Below are positions 27,030-35,232 of a stretch of DNA of 39,663 nucleotides, one piece after another. Positions within the stretch are counted from its first letter, which is position 1. Each line of letters opens with the position of its first letter. The notes under the pieces were generated by a model, which was given only the letters and a program-made list of their open reading frames with translations, made no database searches and was not told where the DNA came from. This stretch comes from Comamonadaceae bacterium (GTDB lineage Bacteria; Pseudomonadota; Gammaproteobacteria; Burkholderiales; Burkholderiaceae_C), in assembly GCA_015999985.1 (NCBI GenBank), contig JAECRA010000029.1, forward strand, positions 14,065 through 53,727. The letters are read 5' to 3'. The translations under genes and the position numbers were made by a program.

Positions 27030-28304
27030 TCAGACGGCTGATGCGGCGATGGATTCGGCTTCAGATTCAGCTTGTGTCTCAGCGGCAGGTAGCGGATTGC
27101 CGTCTGCGTCGGTGTTGGGGTCCAGGAAAGTCAGCAACCTGTTCTTGCTGATGGTGCCGACGAAACCGCCGTCGGCTCCCACCACGGGCAAGGGCGCAGG
27201 TTGCGACACCATGTGGCCGTAGAGATCTGCAATGAGGGTGTCGGCCGCGATGGGTTGAACGGTTTCCACGAATGCGCTCTTTAGTCCCAGAGGACCTTCG
27301 TGTCCCTGCAGTGCAGCACGCAGCGAGTCGGCCGAGACTGTTCCCAGGTACCTGTGAGACGTATCCACCACGTAGGCCCATTCCCGATCGTGGTCCTGCA
27401 GGCGCTTCAAGGCGGGGCGACAGCCGCGGGTGGGACTTTCCGATATTTCCACCTGCGTCTTGCGGGCGATGTCTCCCGCCTTGAACACCGCAGTCGCGTC
27501 CACTCCGCGCACGAACTGGCGCACATAGTCGTTGGCTGGACGGCGCAGGATTTCCTCTGGCGTGCCCACCTGGACGACTTGGCCATCTTTCATGATGGCA
27601 ATGTGATCGCCGATGCGCATGGCTTCGTCCAGATCATGCGAGATGAAGACAATAGTGCGGCGCTTTTCCTGCTGCAGCCTGAGCAACTCTCCCTGCATCT
27701 CAAATCGGATGATGGGGTCCAGTGCGGAAAATGCTTCGTCCATCAGCAAGATGGAAGGATCGGCCGCGAGTGCGCGAGCCAGGCCAACGCGCTGTTGCAT
27801 GCCGCCAGAGAGTTCATCGGGATAGCTGTCTGCCCATACCGCCAGGCCCACCTGTTCCAGGGCTGCACGTGCGGCGCTTTCACGCTCTGCCCGCGCAACG
27901 CCTGCCAGTTCCAGGCCGAACGCAGTGTTGTCCAGCACGGTCAGATGCGGCAGCAAGGCGAATGACTGAAACACCATGCTGATGTGCCGACGACGGAAAT
28001 CGCGCAACTGCTTGTCGCCGTATTGAGCAATGTCTTCGCCATCGACCACGATGCGCCCGGAAGTGGGCTCGATCAGCCGATTGAACATGCGAACCAGGGT
28101 GGATTTCCCCGATCCTGATAAGCCCATGATGACGAAAATCTCGCCTGCCTCTATGTTGAAGCAGGCGTCGAATACACCGATTGACTGGCCGGTCTTCTGA
28201 ACGATTTCCTGTTTGCTCAGGCCCTGGCTTGCCAGCGTCAGGGCGCGTTCGGGCGAATCGCCAAAAACCTTGAACAGGTGGTCGATCTGAATTTGCTTTG
28301 CCAC
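27030..28304 (-). CDS. proV: Glycine betaine/proline ABC transporter ATP-binding protein
   Basis: This 424-residue ATPase energises osmoprotectant uptake. It has a GTG start after GGAGGA. Walker A is GLSGSGKST, the signature is LSGGMQQRVGLARAL, Walker B is ILLMDEAFSALDP and the switch His lies in FISHDLDEA. The C-terminal ~150 residues hold a CBS pair (REWAYVVDTSHRYLGTVS, PLPVVGADGGFVGTIS), the module that senses ionic strength in OpuA-like transporters. The N-terminal QGLSKQEIVQKTG matches ProV. It is the first gene of the operon and sits behind a long leader. Confidence 0.95.
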   Translation of the reverse strand: MAKQIQIDHLFKVFGDSPERALTLASQGLSKQEIVQKTGQSIGVFDACFNIEAGEIFVIMGLSGSGKSTLVRMFNRLIEPTSGRIVVDGEDIAQYGDKQLRDFRRRHISMVFQSFALLPHLTVLDNTAFGLELAGVARAERESAARAALEQVGLAVWADSYPDELSGGMQQRVGLARALAADPSILLMDEAFSALDPIIRFEMQGELLRLQQEKRRTIVFISHDLDEAMRIGDHIAIMKDGQVVQVGTPEEILRRPANDYVRQFVRGVDATAVFKAGDIARKTQVEISESPTRGCRPALKRLQDHDREWAYVVDTSHRYLGTVSADSLRAALQGHEGPLGLKSAFVETVQPIAADTLIADLYGHMVSQPAPLPVVGADGGFVGTISKNRLLTFLDPNTDADGNPLPAAETQAESEAESIAASAV

Positions 28305-28312
28305 GATGATTT

Positions 28313-28339
28313 CCTCCGGTTTTATGACAACCGAGGAGG
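28313..28339 (-). promoter_or_regulatory. Hairpin covering the proV ribosome binding site
   Basis: In the minus-strand RNA, CCTC and CGGTT, separated by a two-base bulge, pair with AACCGGAGG, which includes the GGAGG ribosome binding site of proV (GTG start at 28304). The loop is 7 nt. The 9-bp stem could hide the site. Regulation is inferred, not shown. Confidence 0.4.
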
Positions 28340-28597
28340 GCTGAAGCCGCGAGCCGAAACGACGCCAACGACGCCGACAACGACAGGCGAGCCTCGAGCC
28401 GAGCCTGGTTGTGGGTTGTGGAGAGTTCGCGCGAGCCTGCTCTGGTAGCGAGCAAGCCCATGCTGTGGAAACTAAGTGCCTGCTGACACTCCACCCACAG
28501 CTCCGTGATCAAGTCTGGGCATAGGAACCACTACGACAGATCACTGCGAACAAACCTGGCTCCGAGAAATCGGATTGCCAAGTATCGAAAAGAAAGC

Positions 28598-28606
28598 ATT
28601 ATATCA
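28598..28606 (-). promoter_or_regulatory. Candidate extended -10 promoter for proVWX
   Basis: On the minus strand the bases read TGATATAAT, a perfect TGn-TATAAT extended -10 in an AT-rich stretch. No good -35 at 16-18 bp is visible, which suits an extended -10 or stress-sigma promoter. It would make a leader of about 290 nt before proV. Confidence 0.45.
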
Positions 28607-28859
28607 AAATTAATATGAAGCTCTCATCAAAACCCTTTTGAGGTAATGAAGAGCGGCGCTAAACCTAAGCTGCGGCACACCCGAGCTTCAGGCAAGAACC
28701 TCCGGTAAATGGAAGCATTGAGGCTGCGAACGGGCTTGTCCAGCGAGACCTCTGAGGTGGTCTGCCATTCGCAAATGGCATGCCTGTCCTCGCAAGCGGA
28801 AGGGCAGGAAGTGCATCACCCGCAACACACTTAGGCGTGAAAAATCAACTTGTCATTTC

Positions 28860-29041
28860 CTAAGAAGGTGTGAACGAATCCTTCATGCTTGCCTTGACCG
28901 CCAAAAACCACCCGCTCGGCGTTACCTACGCCGGCCGCACAAATGCTCGCCGTAGCCCAAGCTACGTCTGCGCTTTGCGCCTTGATCGGGCGGCTTTTGA
29001 CGGTCCTGTCGAGCACGCTGGATTCATTCACACCTTCTGAG
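28860..29041. repeat. 182-bp imperfect palindromic element (MITE-like)
   Basis: The ends 28860-28881 and 29020-29041 are inverted repeats matching at 20 of 22 bases (AGAAGGTGTGAA core). The similarity extends inward to about 58 nt at roughly three-quarters identity. Inside are hairpins at 28918-28932 (GGCGT/ACGCC) and 28951-28966 (CGTAGC-CCAA-GCTACG). No transposase is encoded; a 66-codon minus frame over it looks like a shadow. No target-site duplication is obvious. It ends 7 nt before the ATG at 29049. Confidence 0.8.
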
Positions 29042-29048
29042 TCCCATC

Positions 29049-29444
29049 ATGTTTCAGACCTCCCCTGTCTCCGAGTCGCCTTTGGCGACCTACCACCGTC
29101 ATTTGCGAGCCGGACAGCTTGCCTATCAGTTCAGCCCCTCGGCGGGCCGGGCGGTGTTCTTCCCCAGGCTTGTCTGCCCTTTCAGTGGTAGCAACGAATT
29201 GGAGTGGCGAGTCAGCCAGGGCCATGGAACTGTCCACGCCACCACGGTCGTCTATCCGCGTGAAGGCAGTCCTTACAACGTGGCCTTGATTGACCTGGAC
29301 GAGGGGTTTCGCATGATGTCGCGCGTAGAAGGCGTGGCACCGCTTGAGGTGCGCATTGGCCAGCGCGTGAAGGTGCGCGTACTGGAGGCAGCGGGCGATG
29401 AAGCCCCTCTGCCCGTTTTTGATCTGGCGGGAGAGGCATCATGA
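29049..29444 (+). CDS. DUF35/OB-fold protein with degenerate zinc ribbon
   Basis: This 131-residue protein has the layout of acyl-CoA-associated DUF35 proteins: an N-terminal helix, a rubredoxin-like ribbon and an OB fold (about 55-130, GHGTVHATTVVYP then PYNVALIDLDEGFRMMSRVEG and GQRVKVRV). The ribbon normally has four Cys in two pairs. Here only Cys43 in LVCPFSGS remains and the first pair is replaced by QFSPSAGRA. Such proteins partner thiolase-fold enzymes, such as ChsH2 with Ltp2 in steroid side-chain cleavage. Its stop overlaps the thiolase ATG (ATGA), so a complex with that protein is likely. No clear ribosome binding site precedes the ATG. Confidence 0.85.
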   Translation: MFQTSPVSESPLATYHRHLRAGQLAYQFSPSAGRAVFFPRLVCPFSGSNELEWRVSQGHGTVHATTVVYPREGSPYNVALIDLDEGFRMMSRVEGVAPLEVRIGQRVKVRVLEAAGDEAPLPVFDLAGEAS

Positions 29445-30586
29445 AGCGCGGCAGCTGCGCCATCGTAGGGGTGGCCGAATCGGATCTGGGTGAAGTGGCT
29501 GAGGGCATGTCTCCACTGGATCTGATGGCCCAGGGGATTCATCGGGCACTGGACGATTGCGGGCTGAAACTGCGCGATGTCGATGGCTTGTTTGGCGCCG
29601 CGACTCAAAGCCGTATGGTGACATTGGCGTTGCGCGAGTATTTGGGTATTGATCCTCGCCATGGCGATTCGACCTATCTGGGCGGATCATCTTTCATGAC
29701 GCACGTGGCTCACGCACAAGCGGCCATCGAGGCTGGCCTGTGCGAAGTGGCCGTGGTGACCTACGGGAGCACCCAGCGTACAGAGGGGCGTTCAGCCACT
29801 CGCGGCAAGGACGTCAATCCCTATGAGACTCCATTTCGCCCCTTCTTGCCTTCCACCGCCTACGCGCTCGCGGCGTCGAGGCATATGCACGAGTTCGGAA
29901 CCACCCGAGAGCAGCTTGCAGAAATCGCCGTGGCAGCGCGCCAATGGGCGCAACTCAACCCTGCGGCCTGGGAGAAAAAGGATCTAACAATAGAGCAGGT
30001 GCTGAGTTCGCGCATGGTCAGCTACCCCTTGACCGTGCGGGACTGCTGCCTGGTGACCGACGGCGGTGGCGCTCTGGTGATGACCTCTGCGGAACGTGCA
30101 CGTGATCTACGCAAGGCGCCCGCCTATGTATTGGGTTGCGGAGAGTCGGCCAGTCATACCGCCATCTCCAACATGGCGGACCTGACCCGCACTGCGGCGC
30201 AGCAATCTGGCGCACTTGCTTATGCCAGCGCAGGACTTGGGCCCAAGGACATCGACGTGCGTGAAGTCTATGACGCCTTCACCTTGACCACCTTGCTGTT
30301 TCTGGAAGACCTGGGTTTTTGCCCCAAGGGTGAGGGCGGGGCGTTTGTCTCTGACGGCAAGCTTCGTCCAGGTGGTGCGCTGCCCACCAATACCAACGGT
30401 GGCGGGCTGTCTTACTGCCATCCCGGCATGTATGGTTTGTTCTTGCTGATTGAGGCGGTTCGTCAGGTGCGAGGTGAATGCGGCCAGCGCCAGGTTGCAG
30501 ATTGCGACGTTGCCCTGGCTCACGGCAACGGCGGAGTCTTGTCAAGTCAGAGCACCGTGATTCTCGGTAATGCAGCCACGGTCTGA
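29441..30586 (+). CDS. Thiolase-fold protein of the SCP-x/lipid-transfer type, lacking the nucleophilic Cys
   Basis: This 381-residue protein begins CAIVGVAESDLG and has DVDGLFG, EVAVVTYGSTQR, SYPLTVRDCCLVTDGGGALV, VREVYDAFTLTTLLFLEDLGFC, TNGGGLSYCHPG and HGNGG (His361), the SCP-x thiolase series. Where thiolases carry the acyl-accepting Cys, this protein has GGSS (residues 81-84). Ordinary thiolysis is therefore unlikely. Relatives paired with DUF35 proteins act as retro-aldolases on hydroxyacyl-CoA esters. Substrate unknown. It overlaps the DUF35 gene by 4 bp and is followed after 55 bp by an acyl-CoA dehydrogenase. Confidence 0.88.
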   Translation: MKRGSCAIVGVAESDLGEVAEGMSPLDLMAQGIHRALDDCGLKLRDVDGLFGAATQSRMVTLALREYLGIDPRHGDSTYLGGSSFMTHVAHAQAAIEAGLCEVAVVTYGSTQRTEGRSATRGKDVNPYETPFRPFLPSTAYALAASRHMHEFGTTREQLAEIAVAARQWAQLNPAAWEKKDLTIEQVLSSRMVSYPLTVRDCCLVTDGGGALVMTSAERARDLRKAPAYVLGCGESASHTAISNMADLTRTAAQQSGALAYASAGLGPKDIDVREVYDAFTLTTLLFLEDLGFCPKGEGGAFVSDGKLRPGGALPTNTNGGGLSYCHPGMYGLFLLIEAVRQVRGECGQRQVADCDVALAHGNGGVLSSQSTVILGNAATV

Positions 30587-30641
30587 GCGATTGGCAAGAC
30601 ATGGTTTCTCCTTCTGGTTCTTCTGAGAGATACAGCGCGAC

Positions 30642-31790
30642 GTGACATACCTGGACGCACAAGACGAGACTCAAATTCTGCTGCGCGACTCCGTTCAGGA
30701 TTTCCTGAGCAAGGAGCATCGCCTGGAGCGCATGCAGGCGCTATACCACGGCAAATCGGTGTTGGACCGCAGGCTTTGGGCAGCCATGGCCGAACAAGGC
30801 TGGCTGGCTTTGCGCCTGCCTGAGGCTTTGGGTGGCAGCTCCCTGGAGCCCGTGCATGCGGCCATAGTGGCTGAGCAGTTGGGTCGCCATGCCGTGCCAG
30901 AGCCATGGCTGTCCTGCGCAGTCCTGCCGGCGCTGCTGGCGTCCCGTTATCCTGGAGTTGCCGGGTGGCTCCCATTGACGCAAGGCCTGTTGGATGGCTC
31001 CCATGTGACCACACTGGCCTGGCAGGAGGACGCTCGCAGCCTGGATCCTTCGTGCGTCACAACGGTTGCGAAACCTCACAGCGACGGGACCTACAGGCTG
31101 CGTGGGCAAAAGTCAGGTGTGGCTTGTGGGTCATTCGCGGACAGTCTGTTGGTCACGGCGCGACTGGATGGAGACCTGTCGCTATGGCGGGTGGCGCGAG
31201 AGGACCCTCGTGTGAGCCTGGTTGAATCACTGACCAGCGACGGTGCGAGTGTGGCGGTGGTTTCATTCGACGATGTTCCCTTGACTCGCGAGGCCTTGTT
31301 GGATCGAGGGCAGGCCGTGAGCGCTGCATTGTCAGCCGCTTTGGATGAAGCTCAGCTTCTGGCCGCCTGGCAACTGGTGGGCCTGGCTTGCGCTGCGCTT
31401 GAAATCACGTTGGAGTACCAGCGTACCCGTGTGCAGTTCGGCCAGCATATTGGCAGCTTCCAGTCCATGCAGCATTTGAGCGTGGATGTGAGATTGCAAC
31501 AGGCACTGGCTCGCGCGGCATGCCAGAGTGCTTTGCGGCGGCACGCTGAAGCTCCTGAGAGCGCAGCAGCGCGTGCTGCGATTGCGGCCGCCAAAGCGCG
31601 TGCCTCTGATGCCGCCCTACTGGCAGGTCGCTTTGGGGTGCAGGCTCATGGTGCCATAGGTTTTGCGGCGGAAGCATCCATCGGTTGTTATCTGAAAGCG
31701 GCCCTGCGCTGGGCAGCTTTTCTGGGCAATGGCAGCCATCATCGCCGGCAATACGCACTTCACGCCGGTCTTCACGGAACAAGCTCATGA
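30642..31790 (+). CDS. Acyl-CoA dehydrogenase family protein, subunit with RxQFG half-site
   Basis: This 382-residue protein has a GTG start (VTYLDAQDE). The N-terminal helical domain includes LPEALGGSSLEPVHAAIVAEQLGRH. The middle beta domain is poorly conserved and lacks the usual flavin-contact motif. The C-terminal domain has EYQRTRVQFGQHIGSFQSMQH, the RxQFG motif that binds FAD across the dimer, but no GGTxxxQRN at its end (it reads RWAAFLGNGSHHRRQ). This makes it look like one half of a hetero-oligomer with the next gene, with which it overlaps (ATGA). Confidence 0.88.
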   Translation: MTYLDAQDETQILLRDSVQDFLSKEHRLERMQALYHGKSVLDRRLWAAMAEQGWLALRLPEALGGSSLEPVHAAIVAEQLGRHAVPEPWLSCAVLPALLASRYPGVAGWLPLTQGLLDGSHVTTLAWQEDARSLDPSCVTTVAKPHSDGTYRLRGQKSGVACGSFADSLLVTARLDGDLSLWRVAREDPRVSLVESLTSDGASVAVVSFDDVPLTREALLDRGQAVSAALSAALDEAQLLAAWQLVGLACAALEITLEYQRTRVQFGQHIGSFQSMQHLSVDVRLQQALARAACQSALRRHAEAPESAAARAAIAAAKARASDAALLAGRFGVQAHGAIGFAAEASIGCYLKAALRWAAFLGNGSHHRRQYALHAGLHGTSS

Positions 31791-32944
31791 CCCGCATCGA
31801 CCGAAATCAACTCAGCGACGATGAATTCAGGCTCCAGTTCCGCAGATGGATAGAAGCCAATTACCAGTCGCCACTGCGCGATCCTCTATGCCGTTTGACC
31901 GGCGCTCCAGCGCGTCAGTGGCTCAAGGCGCAGCACCGGGACGGCTGGCGTGCGCCAGCGCTGCCGGCGGAGTACGGCGGCATGGGGCTGTCCCTGCGCA
32001 AGCAACTGATCTATCAGCAGGAGCTGGAAAGCTTTCGAACTGCACGGCCCATGGACATGGGGCTGCGCCTGTTGGCACCCGTTTTAATGCGATACGGCAC
32101 GCCTGAACAGAAAGCGACTTATCTGCCACGCATTCTCTCGGCTGACGATGTCTGGTGCCAAGGCTATTCGGAGCCCAACGCCGGATCCGACCTAGCCAAC
32201 CTGCGGACGGCGGCCAAGGATTGCGGCAACCATTTCGTCATCAATGGCCAGAAAACCTGGACCACGATGGCCAACGATTCCAACCTGATTTTCATGCTGG
32301 TGCGAACCAGCGTGGAGGCCAAGAAGCAGCAGGGCATCACGTTTTTGTTGGTGGACATGTCGACCCCAGGTATTCGAGTGCGGCCGATTCGCACTTTGGC
32401 GGGGGAAGAGCACTTCTGTGAGGTGTTCTTCGACGATGTCGTCGTTCCACGTGCCAACTTGGTGGGTGAGGTAGGTGATGGTTGGTCAGTGGGAAAAGCG
32501 CTGCTTGGGTTTGAGCGCTTCAGCCATGGTTCGCCTGAACTTTTGCGCCACGCGTTGTCGGTACTCACGCGTACCGGCAAGGCGCTGGGGCTGCAAGGCG
32601 ACGAACGTTACCGCGACATGCTGGAGCGGCATGCTTGCGATGTGGCAGACGCCACGGCTTTGTACGAGCAGGTGTGTGAGACAGCACTCGCCGGGGGCGA
32701 CGCGGACGACGAATTTTCGATGCTCAAACTGTTCAACGCGGAGGCGACGCAGCGCATCGCCGAGGCCGTGCAGGAGTTGGCCGGTTCCTCTGGGGGATTG
32801 TTGGGCACCGCCCCGCACCTGGGCTTGCCGGAAGACCTCGAATGGCTCTACATGAGCACTCGTCCGCTGACCATTTTTGGGGGAACGGCTCAGGTGCAAC
32901 GCAACCTGCTCGCGACGCGCGCGCTCAAGTTACCTAAGGCCTAG
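31787..32944 (+). CDS. Acyl-CoA dehydrogenase family protein, subunit with GGTxxxQRN half-site
   Basis: This 385-residue protein starts at the ATG in the ATGA overlap. It has WRAPALPAEYGGMGLSLRKQ, the flavin/substrate motif CQGYSEPNAGSDLANLRT, INGQKTWTTMAN and HFCEVFFDDVVVP in the beta domain. The C-terminus has TIFGGTAQVQRNLLATR, the FAD-binding GGTxxxQRN. The equivalent of RxQFG is missing (SVLTRTGKALG). It is thus complementary to the previous protein. Such alpha2beta2 dehydrogenases are known from steroid side-chain degradation (FadE/ChsE pairs). It introduces an alpha-beta double bond into an acyl-CoA of unknown structure. Confidence 0.9.
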   Translation: MTRIDRNQLSDDEFRLQFRRWIEANYQSPLRDPLCRLTGAPARQWLKAQHRDGWRAPALPAEYGGMGLSLRKQLIYQQELESFRTARPMDMGLRLLAPVLMRYGTPEQKATYLPRILSADDVWCQGYSEPNAGSDLANLRTAAKDCGNHFVINGQKTWTTMANDSNLIFMLVRTSVEAKKQQGITFLLVDMSTPGIRVRPIRTLAGEEHFCEVFFDDVVVPRANLVGEVGDGWSVGKALLGFERFSHGSPELLRHALSVLTRTGKALGLQGDERYRDMLERHACDVADATALYEQVCETALAGGDADDEFSMLKLFNAEATQRIAEAVQELAGSSGGLLGTAPHLGLPEDLEWLYMSTRPLTIFGGTAQVQRNLLATRALKLPKA

Positions 32945-33052
32945 AACCTGGAACTTTTCATTTCAAACGCCTACCGGATGCATCGCGACCCGGCGCCGGT
33001 TCCCAGTTGATCCCGATCAACCAGTTCATCCAAAAAATTATTGCAATCAACC

Positions 33053-35167
33053 ATGTCCAGTTCTTTCCCAGCAGACCACCAGCCTCACGCCTTGGACTCC
33101 TTGTTCCACCCCCGGTCCGTAGCGGTGGTCGGGGCGTCGTCCGATCCTCGCAAGATTGGAGGGCGGCCTATCGCCTACATGCTGCGCAGCGGCTTTGCTG
33201 GTGAGCTGTTTCCCATCAACCCCGCTCAGGCGGAAGTGCAAGGCGTGAAAGCCTACCCTTCGCTGCGCGCTATTGGCCAGCCTGTCGATCTCGTCATAGT
33301 CGCCGTCGGCGGTGCCCATGTGGCCGAGGTGGTGGAAGAGGCGATTGAACAGCGAGTGCGCGCTATTGTGGTGTTCAGTTCGGGTTTCGCAGAAATGGGT
33401 GATGAAGGCCGCCAGTTGCAGGAACGCATTGCCGCGCGGTGCGCCCAGGCAGGCGTGCACTTGCTGGGGCCCAACTGCATTGGCGTATTCAATTCGCACC
33501 AGGCCATGTACGCGACGTTCATCACTGCGCTGGAGCACGAGCAGTTCGAGCCTGGGCATGTGGGCATCGTCAGCCAGAGTGGGGCCATCGGTTCTTATCT
33601 GTATGGCTTGGCAGGCGACCGCGGTGTGCGCGTCAGCCACTTCGTCGCTACAGGCAATGAGGCAGGTCTGGACGTGGCCGACTGCATAGACTGGATGGCG
33701 AATGACCCGCAGACCCATGTTGTGATGGTCTATCTGGAGGGCTGTCGCGATGGAGATCGTCTGTACCGCGCGCTGGAGCAAGCGCGGCTGCGCCGCAAGC
33801 CCGTGATTTTGATGAAGGTCGGCCGAACCGAGCAAGGCGCAGCGGCTGCGGCTTCACACACAGGCTCGCTGGCGGGCAGCGATGTGGTCTATGACGCGGT
33901 GCTGCGCGAGACCAATGCCTGGCGGGCCAATTCGCTCGAAGAGATGGTGGACTTGGCCTACGCCTGCTCTGTGGGCCCGATGCCGCGCGGCAATCGCCTG
34001 GGGGTGGTCACGTCCTCGGGTGGTGTGGGCGTGATCGCCACGGACGAAGCTACCCGCACTGGTCTCGTGTTGCCTAAATTGCCGCAAGAAACCCAGGCGG
34101 CCATCCTGGAGATCGTACCGTTCGCCAGCGGCGTCAATCCGGTGGACACCACGGCGCAGACCATGGGAGATCGCACTCTCATGACGCGCATTCTCGAACT
34201 GGTGTTTGCGCATCCTGGTTTCGACAGTGTGCTGAGCTTCAATGCGAACATGGGGCGCAGCGAAGCCGAGTTCGGGAAGATCCGTGAAGCGCTGTACAAG
34301 CTGCGCCGCGCGCATCCGGACCGCTTGGTGGCCATGAGCATGCGGGTCAAACCGGAAATCGCCGCAGAGATTCAGCGCGAAGGCATTCTGGTGTTCTCCG
34401 ATCCGGCTCGGGCCACCGCGACCATTGCCGCGGTGGCGCGCATCGCTGCGGGCTTTGATCGCCCGCCGGCGAGAGTTGAAGTGTCGGAGCCTCGTCAGGT
34501 CCTGCCGCTGCCTGTTGGCAGGCTGGACGAAGCTGCGGCTCGCACGCTTCTTGCGCAGCATGGAATTCCGTTTGCCCCTCTGGAACTTGCCTCGACCACG
34601 GAGGAGGCCGTGGCAGCGGCAGAGGCTATGGGCTATCCGGTGGTCATGAAAGTGGTATCGCCGGATATTGCTCACAAAAGCGACGTAGGAGGGGTGGCAC
34701 TTGGCCTGCGCGATGCCGAAGCCGTGCGCACCGCTTGGGCGGTCATGATGGAATCAGTGGGGCATGCGTGCCCCAAGGCCCGGATAGACGGGGTGATGGT
34801 TTCCCCCATGATCACCGGGGGTGTGGAGACCGTGATGGGCGTTACGCACGATCCAGTGTTCGGACCGATGGTGATGTTCGGCCTCGGCGGCGTCTTCGTG
34901 GAAGTGTTCAAGGATGTCACCTTCCGCCGCGCGCCTGTGAGCCTGGCGACGGCACACGAAATGATTCGCGGCATCCAGGGGCTCCCTCTGTTGACGGGTG
35001 CGCGAGGCAAACCACCGGTCGATCTGGAAACGCTGGCCTGCGCCTTGGTGGCCTTGTCCAACTTCGCAGCTGCGCACTCCAGTGAGTTGGACAGTGTGGA
35101 GATCAACCCCTTCATCGCCCGGCCTTCGGGTGGTTGCGCTGTGGATGCTTTGATTGTGAAGCGCTGA
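33053..35167 (+). CDS. Acetate--CoA ligase family protein (fused ADP-forming acyl-CoA synthetase)
   Basis: This 704-residue protein starts at the ATG giving MSSSFPADHQ. Residues ~15-110 are a CoA-binding domain (LFHPRSVAVVGASSDPRKIGG). Residues ~130-460 are succinyl-CoA-ligase-like, with GLLGPNCIGVFN-like text and the phospho-His269 in AASHTGSLAGSD. Residues ~480-704 are an ATP-grasp domain (GYPVVMKVVSPDIAHKSDVGGV, ending DSVEINPFIARP). Both halves of the two-subunit archaeal enzyme are fused. The reaction is acid + ATP + CoA to acyl-CoA + ADP + Pi. In this operon it probably activates the carboxylic acid feeding the dehydrogenases. Confidence 0.9.
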   Translation: MSSSFPADHQPHALDSLFHPRSVAVVGASSDPRKIGGRPIAYMLRSGFAGELFPINPAQAEVQGVKAYPSLRAIGQPVDLVIVAVGGAHVAEVVEEAIEQRVRAIVVFSSGFAEMGDEGRQLQERIAARCAQAGVHLLGPNCIGVFNSHQAMYATFITALEHEQFEPGHVGIVSQSGAIGSYLYGLAGDRGVRVSHFVATGNEAGLDVADCIDWMANDPQTHVVMVYLEGCRDGDRLYRALEQARLRRKPVILMKVGRTEQGAAAAASHTGSLAGSDVVYDAVLRETNAWRANSLEEMVDLAYACSVGPMPRGNRLGVVTSSGGVGVIATDEATRTGLVLPKLPQETQAAILEIVPFASGVNPVDTTAQTMGDRTLMTRILELVFAHPGFDSVLSFNANMGRSEAEFGKIREALYKLRRAHPDRLVAMSMRVKPEIAAEIQREGILVFSDPARATATIAAVARIAAGFDRPPARVEVSEPRQVLPLPVGRLDEAAARTLLAQHGIPFAPLELASTTEEAVAAAEAMGYPVVMKVVSPDIAHKSDVGGVALGLRDAEAVRTAWAVMMESVGHACPKARIDGVMVSPMITGGVETVMGVTHDPVFGPMVMFGLGGVFVEVFKDVTFRRAPVSLATAHEMIRGIQGLPLLTGARGKPPVDLETLACALVALSNFAAAHSSELDSVEINPFIARPSGGCAVDALIVKR

Positions 35168-35202
35168 CAGAACGCGAGATAGTCTCCCCTAACTGTTTTG
35201 AC

Positions 35203-35232
35203 CGCCCCCGCGAGCCCAGCGCTCCGGGGGCG
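35203..35232 (+). terminator. Probable terminator after the acyl-CoA synthetase gene
   Basis: An 8-bp perfect GC-rich stem (CGCCCCCG / CGGGGGCG) with a 14-nt loop is followed by TTGTCGTTG. It lies 35 bp past the stop. The T run is weak. The remaining gap to 35445 holds no gene I can support. Confidence 0.6.

Larger units (their letters stand above)
28305..29048. other. 744-bp gene-free region between divergent operons
   Basis: The left part (28305-28606) is the proV leader and candidate promoter. The middle (28607-28859) has no gene but contains short hairpins at 28748-28758 and 28763-28780. The right part (28860-29041) is a palindromic repeat element. Small open frames here have no family resemblance. 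Confidence 0.7.

Noticed and set aside
28831..29031. 66-codon minus-strand open frame over the palindromic element
   Set aside because: It lies almost wholly inside the inverted repeat, has no ribosome binding site or recognisable family and is best read as a by-product of the repeat.
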